Part shown: piece after piece, positions 23,024 to 33,217 of the stretch
How the letters are laid out: each line of letters starts with the position of its first letter
Numbering within the stretch: position 1 is the stretch's first letter
From: Coniochaeta sp. PMI_546
Lineage: Eukaryota > Ascomycota > Sordariomycetes > Coniochaetales > Coniochaetaceae
DNA: 64,000 nucleotides
Assembly: GCA_021432605.1 (NCBI GenBank)
Contig: MU271143.1
Span: 4,163,277-4,227,276, forward strand
Direction: 5' to 3'
The notes under the pieces: generated by a model
Told to the model about the DNA's origin: nothing
The model's input: only the letters and a program-made list of their open reading frames with translations
Database searches by the model: none
Made by a program: the position numbers and the translations under genes

Positions 23024-25310
23024 CGTAAAAAGGGTAGTCCTAGGGGTATAACCGTAAACTCAAAGTGAAAAAACCCGCGAATGATGGTCGAGAGCCGGAA
23101 GCTACCTGGCAGTAGACTCAAGACCCCGATTGGGAATGAAGCTTGTGATCTGTAAACCTCAGCCCAGGTGAATGTGATTATGTTGGAGTGTCGATCGGGG
23201 ACAAACATGGGATCACTGCCTGAGTTTGACGATCCAGATCCTGACCTGGTGAAATAAAGCAAATTCAGACCGTCCACATGCAAGCCGCAATGACCGCAAG
23301 AGCCATGTTTCTGACGGAAGGGTGGTTGATGGGCACTGACCCAATTCGGCACTGTAGATGTTTCAGGGGTATGTGGCCGTGGCGCGGTCGAGGTCAGTGT
23401 GTCTCCCGTCCCGTGAGATGCAACTGTTAAAACGGAAACAGAAGGCAATGAAGACACATGCGTGGCTTCAGCCTCGGGTATATGAGTTTGAGGCGCTGGA
23501 CTTATTCTTGCGTTTGAAGCTTACGGCTGAGGCACGCTTCGACAGCAGTCAGTGTTGTTTGGCCGCCGGGAAGGTTGCACATGGAAGGAATCGACCTCAA
23601 TATCCCAGAAACAGCTTCCCTCCTAGCAAACAGGGGAGCGAAATGCAAGGCAGAATCTCATGTACCGACTGCGCTATTTCACGTCGTTGCGCTGCTATAG
23701 TTTATCCTCGGTTTGTTGGTGGAAGTCGAGATGATAAAGTCGACATCAATATCTCAGCATCAGGGGCCACTGAGGACAACTGCTGCATCTTGAAAATACA
23801 TGCATCGAATGTGAGTTCATGTGCATATAATATGGATGAACTCTCCCACCCCAAGAAGAGCAGTGATTGGAGTCGCTTGCAGACCAGTATGCCGTGTCAG
23901 CCATGGCGAAGATGTCCTGTTGTGGCGATGCGCTGGAAGCGAGCCATCTGCGCTCTGAAAATATACTGAGTAGTAACACAAATGCACCTCAAATATCATG
24001 TAAGCAGCTTGACATGTGGTGTCACAACTATCTCTGAGAGGCATGTGGTTGGGTCAGAATGTGGCCTAGTCGATCCGGGCCGTCTTACCATCCTTCAACG
24101 AACTGTCTGCACGCTGGGCGTTGGCAAGGCAGTTACTGATCGTCATGGAATCATAACTACCTTCTTCTTTCGGTGACTTTACAAGCAATAAAGCTATTCG
24201 GTATGTCCTATCAAGGGTTGGTAATAATCGACACCTGTGCGATCCGCCCTGGCCAAGTCCGTTCGACAAGCATCATCTTCGCAAGGCCGCAAGGGTTTGG
24301 ATCTAACCCAGGGTACTGGGTTTGGTGAACCTGAGGTCCGTGAGCATTTCCAAATCCCGAATGTATTGCCGACGACTCGATGCCCGAGTTGATACCATGA
24401 CAGAATAGGTGGCTGTGGGAGCAATTCTCCTCGTTTTAATTAGGTCTCAAAGCAGGACCTATCTTATCGTGGCTGACACTGTGATGCGACGCCATAGGTA
24501 ACCGTTGAGAACAGACATTTTGTAAGTGGTAACTTTGCTCGTTCTGTACCTTATGTTTGAATACACCGACGAGCTCTCACGTGCTTATTCAACGTTTGAT
24601 GTACACAGCAGGGGTTGCCCGCACTGACGTTGTGGGTTGCCCCTGGTCTCAGCTCAGACCAACAGATCTTCACAGGGGCGATGAACTCGTTTTAGCTTTT
24701 CGATGCAAATCATCAGGAGGGTAACCTGTCTTAGCGGATAAACTTGGCATTTTTCGAGAGGACATCCTGAGAGTTGCACAGCAAGTTCGACACTTGAGCA
24801 GTGTCAGTCGAATTCTGCCTGAAATACTCACACTGATGTTGGCTTGTGCCTCCGATCCGGTGTCCACAATTGATTATGATGGACATAACACAGCTTGACT
24901 GTACTCGACAAGCGGCAAAAGGAGGACATGACATTGTGATAACAACACAAATGCTGGGAAAAACATCTTATCGCGCCCGGAGGGCTTGTTGTTCGCCGAC
25001 TTCGAGATGGTCGAGTAGTGTGCCCAGTCGGCAGGAAACAACAGGTCGGCAATCGATTCGAAAACGCATGCCGCGGTCAGCTAGGAGCCGATGACATGTC
25101 CCCTTACTGTGAAGTTGTGGATGTTCTTAGGGGACGGGGATTTGAAATGGGGTAGAGACCAGTCTGCTCGAGCTTGGCGGGTGCATATTCAAGGATGGCT
25201 CTATTTGATGTTCAACATCTACGCTGCCCCGACAGCGAATCTCGCAACATCCATATTTGACCAGCCGGTCCAGAATCTAGGCTCTAGAGGAAGAGAACAA
25301 GACAGATGAT
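23024..25310. other. Gene-free stretch between GPCR and MFS permease
   Basis: 2.3 kb. The longest open frame (23358-23969, plus) has no recognisable domain and no clear start context, so I treat it as chance. No repeats or RNA genes were recognised. Confidence 0.55.
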
Positions 25311-26994
25311 CTAGATCGTGTACAAGAAATCCGGCCGCTTGTCGCCGAGCAGATCGATCTCTGAAGCATTCTTGCCTTCGATCCAGTGATCCCTCTTGCC
25401 AGCCTTCCTTGCCTTATTCTCCCTCGACAGCAGGATTTGCATGAGGAGACTTCCGCCAAAGATGCATATAGCTAGATATGCAATAACTGTTGCATGGCCC
25501 TCGAAGAAGCGAGGGCCGCTGAACCACACGTTGCTTGACACGATGCCGTTGAGATTACCCCAACCTATAACAAATCCTAGCACGATACCGCGCTTGTAGA
25601 CGCCCTCAGTGTTGTTCGCGATCCAAGCAATAGTGACGGGGATACTGGCATAGATGCCAATTGCCCCGAGGAATGTGCCCGCGTACTGTACCCCCGGTTT
25701 GTTGGTGGCGATTAGCATGACGAACCCAGCGATCCCTATGGGTGCCAAGCACATGTTGTAAATGCCGCGTTTCTTGTGCTTGTCGCTGGCGAAACCAACG
25801 GCGACCGTGACGATGGCTGCTCCTGCATATGGTGGTACGCTAAGAAGCTGGTTCTTGACGATGCTCTGAGCACTGGTGAAGCCCATATTGCTGATGATCG
25901 TCGGGAGGAATAGACTGAAGCTGTAGAGAGGCATGAGTGGGCCCATGTAGACGAGCATGCCGGCGTAAGTCTTCCAGTCTGAGAGCGCTGCCCAAACATA
26001 TGTCATCTTGAACTCTTCGTGCTCGGCACTGCTCTGCTTGTCCATCTTGAGGCGGCGGATGACGCGGGCACGATCGTCGTCCGACAAAAATTTGGCATCA
26101 TCAGGGAAGTCATGAACCATCCAAAACGAAGCGACAGCAATAACCACGGTCAGGAGACCTTCAATAATGAAGATCCAGCGCCACCCAGAGTAGCCGCGAA
26201 TACCGTCCATGTTCTGGATGGCAGCTGCGAGGAGACCTCCAAAAGAGCCAGACAATGCGGCTGCGGAAAAAAAGATAGCCTACAGTAGGCCGTTAGTCTG
26301 TTGAACTACATGGCTGGACGGGGCATGGCAAACTTGCCGCGCGAACTGCAAACTCGTCTCTTTTATACCAGCAACTGAGGTAGTAATTCACACCTGGGAA
26401 GAGACCGGCTTCCGTCACCCCTAAGAAGAAGCGAGCAGCCATCAACCCGCTCCAGTTTGTCACGAAACCCATGCCAACCATGGAAGCACCCCAGAAGATC
26501 CTGCTGATAAGTTAGCCACGGAGAAGTTGGTAGGTGACCGTAAGGCACATGCATTGTGATCGGTAGGAAGATCGATGGGCGGAAACGCTTGAGCATGATG
26601 TTTGCCAGGGCCTCAAAGACGGCATAAGCGATGAAGAAAATAGTAAGTGTCAAGTTGTAGTGCGTCGTGTCCATGGGGATGTCGGTCGTCAAGTGAGCAA
26701 TCTTAGCGTTGCCGATGTTGGTCCTATCGAGGAAGCATACGAGATACAACAGACAGAGCCATGGAATCAGGATCAAGTCCAGCTTCCAGACTAACTTTCG
26801 CTCCTGTGTAATACAACGAACCTGTTAGATAGGCTCCCGCGCATTCGATGTTCGCACTGTTCAACCTGATAACATACAACTTCTGCTTTCTGCACATCGC
26901 TGAGACCGGCGTCAGGATCTGCAGGCACTTCGGTAAAGGAGAAGGCAACCTTCTCGTTGGGACTCCTGTTTTCGACGTCGCTGAGGGTGCTCAT
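25311..26994 (-). CDS. MFS permease of the anion:cation symporter family (Dal5/Tna1-like)
   Basis: Twelve-helix plasma-membrane transporter of the ACS/allantoate-permease family; members move vitamins, allantoate, nicotinate or organic acids with protons. Exons are 26994-26878, 26803-26553, 26500-26338 and 26279-25311, giving 499 residues. Family marks include WLCLLYLVCFLDRTNIGNAKI in helix 1, RFFLGVTEAGLFPGVNYYLSCWYKRDEFAVR around helix 4, and GYSGWRWIFIIEGLLTVVIA. Intron 1 is GT-AG (74 nt). Introns 2 (26552-26501, donor GCATGT) and 3 (26337-26280, donor GCAAGT) keep the frame only if GC donors are used; every GT donor tried breaks the family alignment. An in-frame ATG 90 bp upstream is an alternative start. 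The substrate cannot be predicted. Confidence 0.9.
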
Positions 26995-27623
26995 ACTGGT
27001 GTAAGTTGTACACGAAGTGTTGTACGACCCCAAAACTCGTGGAGCTTCTCGATATATATCCGCAGGCGGTGTACCGGCATTCACTCTTGGTCTTTAAGAT
27101 GGGAAGCGCAGCACCATGGGAATCCCCAGACTCAGATGATTAAAGGAAACGGGGCCATAGGGACGGCAAAGCAGGCTTAAATCAGGACGATAAAACACAT
27201 CAGAACAGACCAAACTGGTACTCGAAGCATGTGGCAGCGTATTGATATAAAGAACAAAGGCCTGCTGCCGAGGTGGATGCACCAGACGCTGCACTGTAGA
27301 GCTTGCAGATGAGCATGCGGCACGTACGACGGACTCACACGTACGCACGTTTTGCCAGACTCGAGCCAGCCACTCAAAACTCACCGAGGATTACACAGAT
27401 CTCCAGGGATTGCTATTGCCGGGTAAGCTCCCATCCCTTGCTCTCTCTTCCATAGATAACTCAAGCCAAAGAGCACGGGATGTTGCAGTGACAAATCTGC
27501 GCCTCTTAAAACGCTGAGAGCATGTAGACAACAGGCATCAAATGTGTTGGGACCGGGGTTGAGGACGTCAAAGAGGTCTAGATGTAGCTCAAGGATTAAG
27601 GAACAGCTAAATGCCATCGAGCC

Positions 27624-27947
27624 TTATGATGCACGAGACAACCAAGTATAGCCGTCCATTGACACGGGTGTGTTTGGCTCCTCAGCAGGATCGAATATGG
27701 GTTGCTGACGGAATCCTCCCCCCGTCTGCAAGAGGTGCATGAACCAACAAACCACTTCTCTGGCACTTTCTGCTATTGAATCGTTGGGCAGCTTCAACGC
27801 CGCAGCGGTGCAGCAGCATAGATTTGGGAAGTAAACCGAGCCGTTTCTTCGTTGATTGCGACGAAGGGTTACGACGGTGGAGAATCTGCTTGAAGACGAT
27901 TTGTTTGCTTCGATACTCATCAATCCTTCGAGGTTGTGGACAAACAA
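27624..27947 (-). CDS. Unrecognised open frame, possible 3' exon
   Basis: 107 codons ending SMDGYTWLSRAS, with moderately coding-like codon use and three adjacent Cys (LCCCTAA). No family was recognised. A frame just upstream on the same strand (28194 downward) begins with a signal-like hydrophobic stretch (MLLVLSFDVALLALVVVNLL), but I could not define an intron joining them. Confidence 0.15.
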   Translation of the reverse strand: MFVHNLEGLMSIEANKSSSSRFSTVVTLRRNQRRNGSVYFPNLCCCTAAALKLPNDSIAESAREVVCWFMHLLQTGGGFRQQPIFDPAEEPNTPVSMDGYTWLSRAS

Positions 27948-28503
27948 ACATCCCTTGCAGTAGAGGCACTTGGTGATGGTATTTCATCTGCGAATGGCGA
28001 GGAAGGAAGGAAGCCACATTGTTTCTTGAGTGATCGCTGTGAAGAACCTCCATGAGTTCTGAACGTCTCCATGTATCGTGGTTGAAGCTTGCAGATTGCT
28101 CCCCCACTGCCTGACCTGCATCTGACCATTGCGGCAACAGATTAACAACGACGAGTGCGAGTAATGCAACATCAAAGGAAAGAACGAGAAGCAAGAGTGG
28201 TTTCTAGTCAAATGGAGAAACACATGGGTTGCAGGCTGGGATAAAAATGTATGTACCGCTGCGTGCCAGGCTCTTATCCGGGTCCTCAGTCTGAATAGCC
28301 TGTACCGTGACCTCGGATCCCGAATGGAGCCCAACACGGACAGCTACTCGGCAAGGCAGAACCGCAGAAAACTAACACAATCACGTTCTGCTGGCTGTCT
28401 TCCCAGACCGAAGCAAACAGTTTGCAGCCAGGCTGCCACTGTGTAAGCAATGCATGCGTTGCGTGACATTCCATTGCTTACGACGCCTTAGAGATTATGT
28501 CGT

Positions 28504-28815
28504 TTGCCAACAGCAATGTGCCCTGCCAACATCTCGAGATCAAGGTGGTTGCAGAATGGTATAATGAGCGAAGAATCTGGGCTTTCCCACCATGGCGTCC
28601 GGAATCGCATCGGCAACTTGAGGATCGAAGGATTCCTGGTAGTCTTTAACCAGCAGAAAAGAGCGTTGAACGGGATTGTATTCGAAGGACGACACCGTAT
28701 CCTGTATGACGTATCACTGTACGATACACAATACGCGGCAAGAGATGGCCAGTTGCTCGAGGGTATGTGGATTTCGTTCGAAGTGGAGACGGAGGTTCGA
28801 TCTACTAGGAGGTAG
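28504..28815 (+). CDS. Unrecognised open frame
   Basis: 103 codons containing IEGFLVVFNQQKRALNGIVF, overlapping a 149-codon frame on the opposite strand. At most one of the two can be real. There is no recognised domain. Confidence 0.12.
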   Translation: MPTAMCPANISRSRWLQNGIMSEESGLSHHGVRNRIGNLRIEGFLVVFNQQKRALNGIVFEGRHRILYDVSLYDTQYAARDGQLLEGMWISFEVETEVRSTRR

Positions 28816-29101
28816 CTAAAAGGCGACGTGGTTGGTGAACGGCGATTTGCCTTAGTCAGTACCCTCCTCGGCATGACAGGTGCTTCGAAGACGTCACCAT
28901 TTGACATGACAACCAGCGCGTAATGGTAGTTTTTCAACTAGGAAAACGAGGACCTGAGATGGGGGACTTCTGAGTAGCTATAGTTGGGCCTGTAGGTGAG
29001 CTGGGAAGGCGGTTGGCTCTTCTTCCTGTCTTGAACTCTCGAATGAAAACTATCAAGAACCACGGACTGAGTCGCAAGCCACGAATATCGCGTCACTAGT
29101 C

Positions 29102-29911
29102 ATGTCTCCTCCAAAAACCCCATCCGGGAACAACCTCGGATTCAACTGCGCCCTCGTAACCGGAGGTGGCGGCGGAATCGGCAAGGCGATATCCCAATAC
29201 TTCATTGCTAAGGGGAAGAAGGTCATCATCGCTGGCAGAACGGAGTCCAAGCTCCAGGACACGGCTCAGGAAATAGGGGCGGCAGCGTACTACGTCCTGG
29301 ACACCGGCAAGGTAGCCGACATACCAGCTTTCATCGAGAGTGTTACCAAGGAGCACCCTGAGCTGGATTGTTTGGTCAACAATGCCGGGGTTCAGCGGCC
29401 GTTGAAGGTACTAGATGACCAGGACTTTCTGACCAAGGCGGACCAGGAGATAGATATCAACATCCGAGGCCCCATGCATTTGACTCTGGGTCTGCTTCCG
29501 CACTTCCGGTCGAAGAAGGATCGAGCAGTCATAGTAAATGTTTCGAGCATACTGGGTTTCGTCCCGTTCTCTGTCATCAATCCAGTGTACAACGGGACAA
29601 AGGCGTGGTTGCATTTCTGGAGTATGAACCTTCGAACACAGCTCGCGCAAGGCGGTGCCGACCATATCAGGGTGATCGAAATCGCGCCGCCGACCGTCGC
29701 AACAGATCTCCACCGCGAGAGGGAGAATCCGGACGACAACAAGAAGGACAATAACCCTGACGCTTTATCGGTGGAAGAGTTCATGGAAGAGGTAGCTGCG
29801 AAGTTGGAACAGGGTGACGATACGATTGGAGCTGGAACGAGTGCCGATGTTGTGGAGAAATGGTACGATCAGTTTGGCGACTTCTATGTCGCGAAGACCG
29901 AAGGGAAGTGA
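29102..29911 (+). CDS. Short-chain dehydrogenase/reductase (DltE-like)
   Basis: Intronless, 269-residue classical SDR using NAD(P)H. The cofactor motif TGGGGGIG spans residues 20-27, NNAG is at 93-96, the structural Asn at 120, the catalytic Ser at 149 and the YNGTK pair at Y163 and K167. AGRTES after strand beta-2 suggests a preference for NADP. The C-terminal variable region (APPTVATDLH...) resembles the DltE-like group of fungal oxidoreductases. The substrate is unknown and no biosynthetic cluster surrounds it. It lies tail-to-tail with the next gene, with 46 bp between stop codons. Confidence 0.92.
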   Translation: MSPPKTPSGNNLGFNCALVTGGGGGIGKAISQYFIAKGKKVIIAGRTESKLQDTAQEIGAAAYYVLDTGKVADIPAFIESVTKEHPELDCLVNNAGVQRPLKVLDDQDFLTKADQEIDINIRGPMHLTLGLLPHFRSKKDRAVIVNVSSILGFVPFSVINPVYNGTKAWLHFWSMNLRTQLAQGGADHIRVIEIAPPTVATDLHRERENPDDNKKDNNPDALSVEEFMEEVAAKLEQGDDTIGAGTSADVVEKWYDQFGDFYVAKTEGK

Positions 29912-29957
29912 GAGAATCAATGACAAATGTAACGAGCAAACCAAAAGTTGATCTAGT

Positions 29958-31373
29958 TCAACTTCGTTTTCCCTTCCCGGGCCACGGGAGCGTCCATCTG
30001 GAGGCCGGCTTCGCACCGGCCTCAGCCGCATCCTGCATCTTCTTGAAGGACATTTGCTGCAGCACCATCCACCGTCCTTCCATCTCCTCCTGGCTGACGA
30101 AGCCGCGGCCACCGTCGTCGGCCGTGTCTTTGTCTTTCTGGCCATCGTACTCTCCATCGCTAAGGCCGAGAACGCGACAGAGCGCCTCCGCCTTGCCCAT
30201 CAGCCAGTTTTCTTGCCGGAGGCCATGTTTCCAATGCCCTGGAAGACATTTGTAGCCGAGATACGCTCCTACTAGGGCGCCCGCAAAGCACGCGTTGGTG
30301 TCTGCGTCGCCACCGCGCATGATAAGGTCCGTAATGAGCTCCTCGAAGATGTGTTCCTGGACGAGCAGACTGCTGTTGCTTGCGGTCAGTCTTCTCATTG
30401 CATGCCGAAGCAGCACGATGCCGGATCCAAGTGTCTTATAAACGTAGCCGATTGCAGGCGGATCGTCCAGTTGGAGCACATCAAGTATGTCGGCTTTGAC
30501 ATGCCTTTCCAGTTCATGAATATCCAACCCATACGCTGCAGCTTTGTTGTCTTCTTCCCTCCCATTCCCATTATCCGTCTCATCGCTGGAGTGGCTCCTC
30601 TGTTCCAATTCCAGCTCAAACCACGCCACCGCCCTCCCGACCAACCCATCGATATCCTCTTCCGTTTCCACTTCTCCCCTAACCACACCCCTTACGAGAC
30701 CAGTCCCAATAACACAAGCAACCGCACACCTCGGATCAACATGCGTAACCCGCGAAATACTAGCAGCTAAAGCAAAGGTCTCCTCCTCGCTCCGCCAGAG
30801 ACACATCAGGCCGAGCGGGTGCGTCCGCATCAGACTCCCGTTCGGCGCAATCCGTCGCCCGGTGCGTACCCAGTACGCCATGGCCGCCGTCTCGGGATCT
30901 TCCTCGAAACATTTCGTCGCAACTACCGTGCCTACCAGTCGGCCTAGGCCGAGCGGCATGGTGTCCAGCGCCCGGAGGCCCTGCTGCACCCAGACCCGGA
31001 GGCGGGCGGCGAATTGCTTCTGTGTCGGAAGTGGCGTCGAGCCGCCATCCTTGCTACCATCGATGGAAGTGCGTGCCGTGTGTAGGAAGGACAACAGAAG
31101 CAGCAGGGCATGGTCAGTGTCATCCGTCCAGTCACCAGGTGTCTTAGGACATCTGTGGGTATCGAGCTTGAAGGGCGTTGGCGAGGGAAGGAAGGTGAAG
31201 CAACGCGATGGGTAGGCTGTAGCTGCTAGTGGTGCGGAGAGGAACTCGGTGTAAAGACCTATGGCGTCGCCGAGGGCGGAACCGACCAAAGCGCCGACAG
31301 TTCGGTCGTGGAGAGCGGCTCTGACTAAGTCGTTTGCTGATGAGAGCTTCGTAAACTGGCTCTGGTGTGCCAT
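29958..31373 (-). CDS. ADP-ribosylglycohydrolase family protein
   Basis: Intronless, 471 residues, all-alpha ADP-ribosylation/crystallin-J1 fold that releases ADP-ribose from modified targets using paired Mg ions. Metal-binding motifs are DWTDDTD (81-87) near the N-terminus and RGGDADTNA (353-361). The N-terminal GALVGSALGDAIGLYTEF is the family's opening helix pair. A charged insert (SDETDNGNGREEDN) and a Lys/Glu-rich C-terminal tail are peculiar to this protein. The start at MAHQSQF was chosen because the fold begins soon after; the same frame stays open upstream to an ATG at 31628, adding 85 residues of unlike composition. Confidence 0.9.
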   Translation of the reverse strand: MAHQSQFTKLSSANDLVRAALHDRTVGALVGSALGDAIGLYTEFLSAPLAATAYPSRCFTFLPSPTPFKLDTHRCPKTPGDWTDDTDHALLLLLSFLHTARTSIDGSKDGGSTPLPTQKQFAARLRVWVQQGLRALDTMPLGLGRLVGTVVATKCFEEDPETAAMAYWVRTGRRIAPNGSLMRTHPLGLMCLWRSEEETFALAASISRVTHVDPRCAVACVIGTGLVRGVVRGEVETEEDIDGLVGRAVAWFELELEQRSHSSDETDNGNGREEDNKAAAYGLDIHELERHVKADILDVLQLDDPPAIGYVYKTLGSGIVLLRHAMRRLTASNSSLLVQEHIFEELITDLIMRGGDADTNACFAGALVGAYLGYKCLPGHWKHGLRQENWLMGKAEALCRVLGLSDGEYDGQKDKDTADDGGRGFVSQEEMEGRWMVLQQMSFKKMQDAAEAGAKPASRWTLPWPGKGKRS

Positions 31374-31816
31374 CCTCAAGACTTTCGGCTTATGCTTGGA
31401 AAATAGACATGGGATTATCCAGATGGGCGGAGAAGTGCACAGCAGTTTATGGTGTTCGGCAACTTGATGCCTGAAAGCGGCTGAAGACAGGTGGAGGCGA
31501 AGCTGAAAACGAGGCGTCGCATCCCATCCATGGGCATGCACGACTCCAAGAACACCAGGCACTAGCGAAGAGAAAGTCATCTGGCAAGCCATTGAACGGA
31601 CCCGATGCGAACATTGACCATTCGTCATTGCGAGGCCGCGCTATCGACTGCACGGCAGCTAAGATAATATGTACAGTCCAGTGAACTATCTGCGTGCAAA
31701 CGGCGCAATCGGATTCCCAATCAACAAGCGCTCTATCGTGTTCTATACGTATATACAGTGCGGGATATATACAGTGAGCCGTCAAAGACATATATCGTGG
31801 TACAGAGGACGACTCC
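31374..31816. other. Spacer upstream of the ADP-ribosylglycohydrolase
   Basis: 443 bp holding the promoter of the hydrolase gene and the 3' flank of the protease gene. The hydrolase frame remains open through the first 255 bp, which could be a longer N-terminus. Nothing else was seen. Confidence 0.4.
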
Positions 31817-33217
31817 TCAGACATGCTGAGCCATGCCTAGCGAGTTATTGCCGCCGTTGAAAGCGACAAACTGAGACTTGAAGAAGATATCGCCCCAGAT
31901 CTGGAGCGACGACGTGGTAGGCTGGACACCGCCGAAGCAAGCTGTGACAAATGTGTTAGTAATTGAAGCCAGCATAAATTGGAAGGGAGGAAACTCACTG
32001 TTGCCCTGGACCTGGGCGAAGTTGATGTCCTCTCCCTTCACCCTGGCTTGGTAAATACCACCGACGTCGAGGATCAGATCCGGGAGCGTGGCATCACATG
32101 GAACAGTCATGCCACCGACCTGGGCATTGTTCACGGCACCCTGGACTTGACTGTAGTAGCCATCGGAAACCTCCTGGCTGGTCAGGATCAGCGTTGTGCC
32201 GGTGTCGGCAATTGCCTGTGCGGGGGCAACGGTCTGAGCTGCACCGGTGCCGACAGAGAAGCCCGAGGTGCCAAACTGCCAGAAACCTTGGGTGGTGTTG
32301 ACCGGAATCCACGCCATGTTGCCGGTAAACTTGGTGCTGTCGATGCGGCCGAACTCGTACGCGCCGACGGCATTCTTGCGGAGATCGGCGGTGAAGACGG
32401 GCTCGGCAAGGGAGGGCATGACGTTGTCGAAGAAGGTCTTCTGCTGCTGAGGCTTGACCGTGTTCAGCTTGGAGAAAGCGAGTCCCAGCAAGCCGTTGTT
32501 GGACGTGTCGTCGACGAATGACTGAGACACGGCAGTCGCGAGCTCCACGGCCTGTGAAGTAACCGTGGCGCCGCCAATAACGACTGTATCGGTGCCAACA
32601 TTGCCGGCAGCGCCTGAGCCATCACCGTAAGAGATGGAAAAGCTCGCGCCGTTGATCATCTTGAAGCCCGAAGACTTTGTGGGGTCGTAAACGGTGTGGC
32701 CCTGGGTCGCTTTCGCGCTCAGCTGCGAGTTGAAGACCCACAGATCCGACGAGCCGGAATCGAAGTCGAGGTTGAGTGTCTGACCGCCAATCTGTACTGG
32801 TGAGAGGTATTCGACATCGCCTGCTTCGGGGGTTGCTGTGACAAGGCCTACACCGGCGGTGCTGTTTCCAGCCGCAGGAGTAGTGCCGTTGTTGGCGCCC
32901 ACAGCCGAGCCGGAACTCTTGCCGCCCTTACGGCCCTTGCCCCGGTTCTTGCCAGTGCTCGATGAGGCCTTTGTCTGGACATTCTCGGTGATGTCTGGCT
33001 TGCCTTTGTTGTGGATGGCGTCTAGCAGTGCTGGCGGAACGTCCATCCTGTACTTCTGATATGCCTTGAAGAGTTCCCGCGGTCCATCGTAACCCTTGAA
33101 GTGCGCATTCCGCACCCGCTCAACCTTGAAGGATCGTTTTTGGATGACTCCTGGTGCTGCTGATACTAAAGAGGCCAACAGGCCAAAGAAGAAAAATATG
33201 TTGAGAAAGGAAGGCAT
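31817..33217 (-). CDS. Secreted pepsin-like aspartic protease (family A1)
   Basis: Acid endopeptidase of the penicillopepsin/endothiapepsin group. Exon 1 is 33217-31999 and exon 2 is 31941-31817, giving 447 residues. MPSFLNIFFFFGLLASLVSAAP is the signal peptide. A propeptide of roughly 100 residues follows, with a KR site near 28 and a very basic stretch (GKNRGKGRKGGK) before a Ser/Thr/Gly linker. Active-site motifs are DFDSGSSDLW (D153) and IADTGTTLI (D338), and YGDGSGAAG is the flap. The 57-nt intron (31998-31942, GTGAGT...ACAG) is a multiple of three and free of stops. Removing it gives the family-typical NTCFGG. An in-frame ATG 21 bp upstream is possible but makes a poorer signal peptide. 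Confidence 0.93.
   Translation of the reverse strand: MPSFLNIFFFFGLLASLVSAAPGVIQKRSFKVERVRNAHFKGYDGPRELFKAYQKYRMDVPPALLDAIHNKGKPDITENVQTKASSSTGKNRGKGRKGGKSSGSAVGANNGTTPAAGNSTAGVGLVTATPEAGDVEYLSPVQIGGQTLNLDFDSGSSDLWVFNSQLSAKATQGHTVYDPTKSSGFKMINGASFSISYGDGSGAAGNVGTDTVVIGGATVTSQAVELATAVSQSFVDDTSNNGLLGLAFSKLNTVKPQQQKTFFDNVMPSLAEPVFTADLRKNAVGAYEFGRIDSTKFTGNMAWIPVNTTQGFWQFGTSGFSVGTGAAQTVAPAQAIADTGTTLILTSQEVSDGYYSQVQGAVNNAQVGGMTVPCDATLPDLILDVGGIYQARVKGEDINFAQVQGNSEFPPFQFMLASITNTFVTACFGGVQPTTSSLQIWGDIFFKSQFVAFNGGNNSLGMAQHV

Larger units (their letters stand above)
26995..29101. other. Mostly gene-free stretch between MFS permease and SDR
   Basis: 2.1 kb upstream of both flanking genes. Two weak open frames are listed separately (27624-27947 and 28504-28815). 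Nothing else was recognised. Confidence 0.5.

Noticed and set aside
23358-23969. 203-codon plus-strand frame between the GPCR and MFS genes
   Set aside because: No domain, mixed composition and it begins inside the likely GPCR promoter; nothing supports coding.
29102-31373. SDR and ADP-ribosylglycohydrolase as members of a secondary-metabolite cluster
   Set aside because: No polyketide synthase, NRPS, terpene cyclase or cluster regulator occurs in the window.
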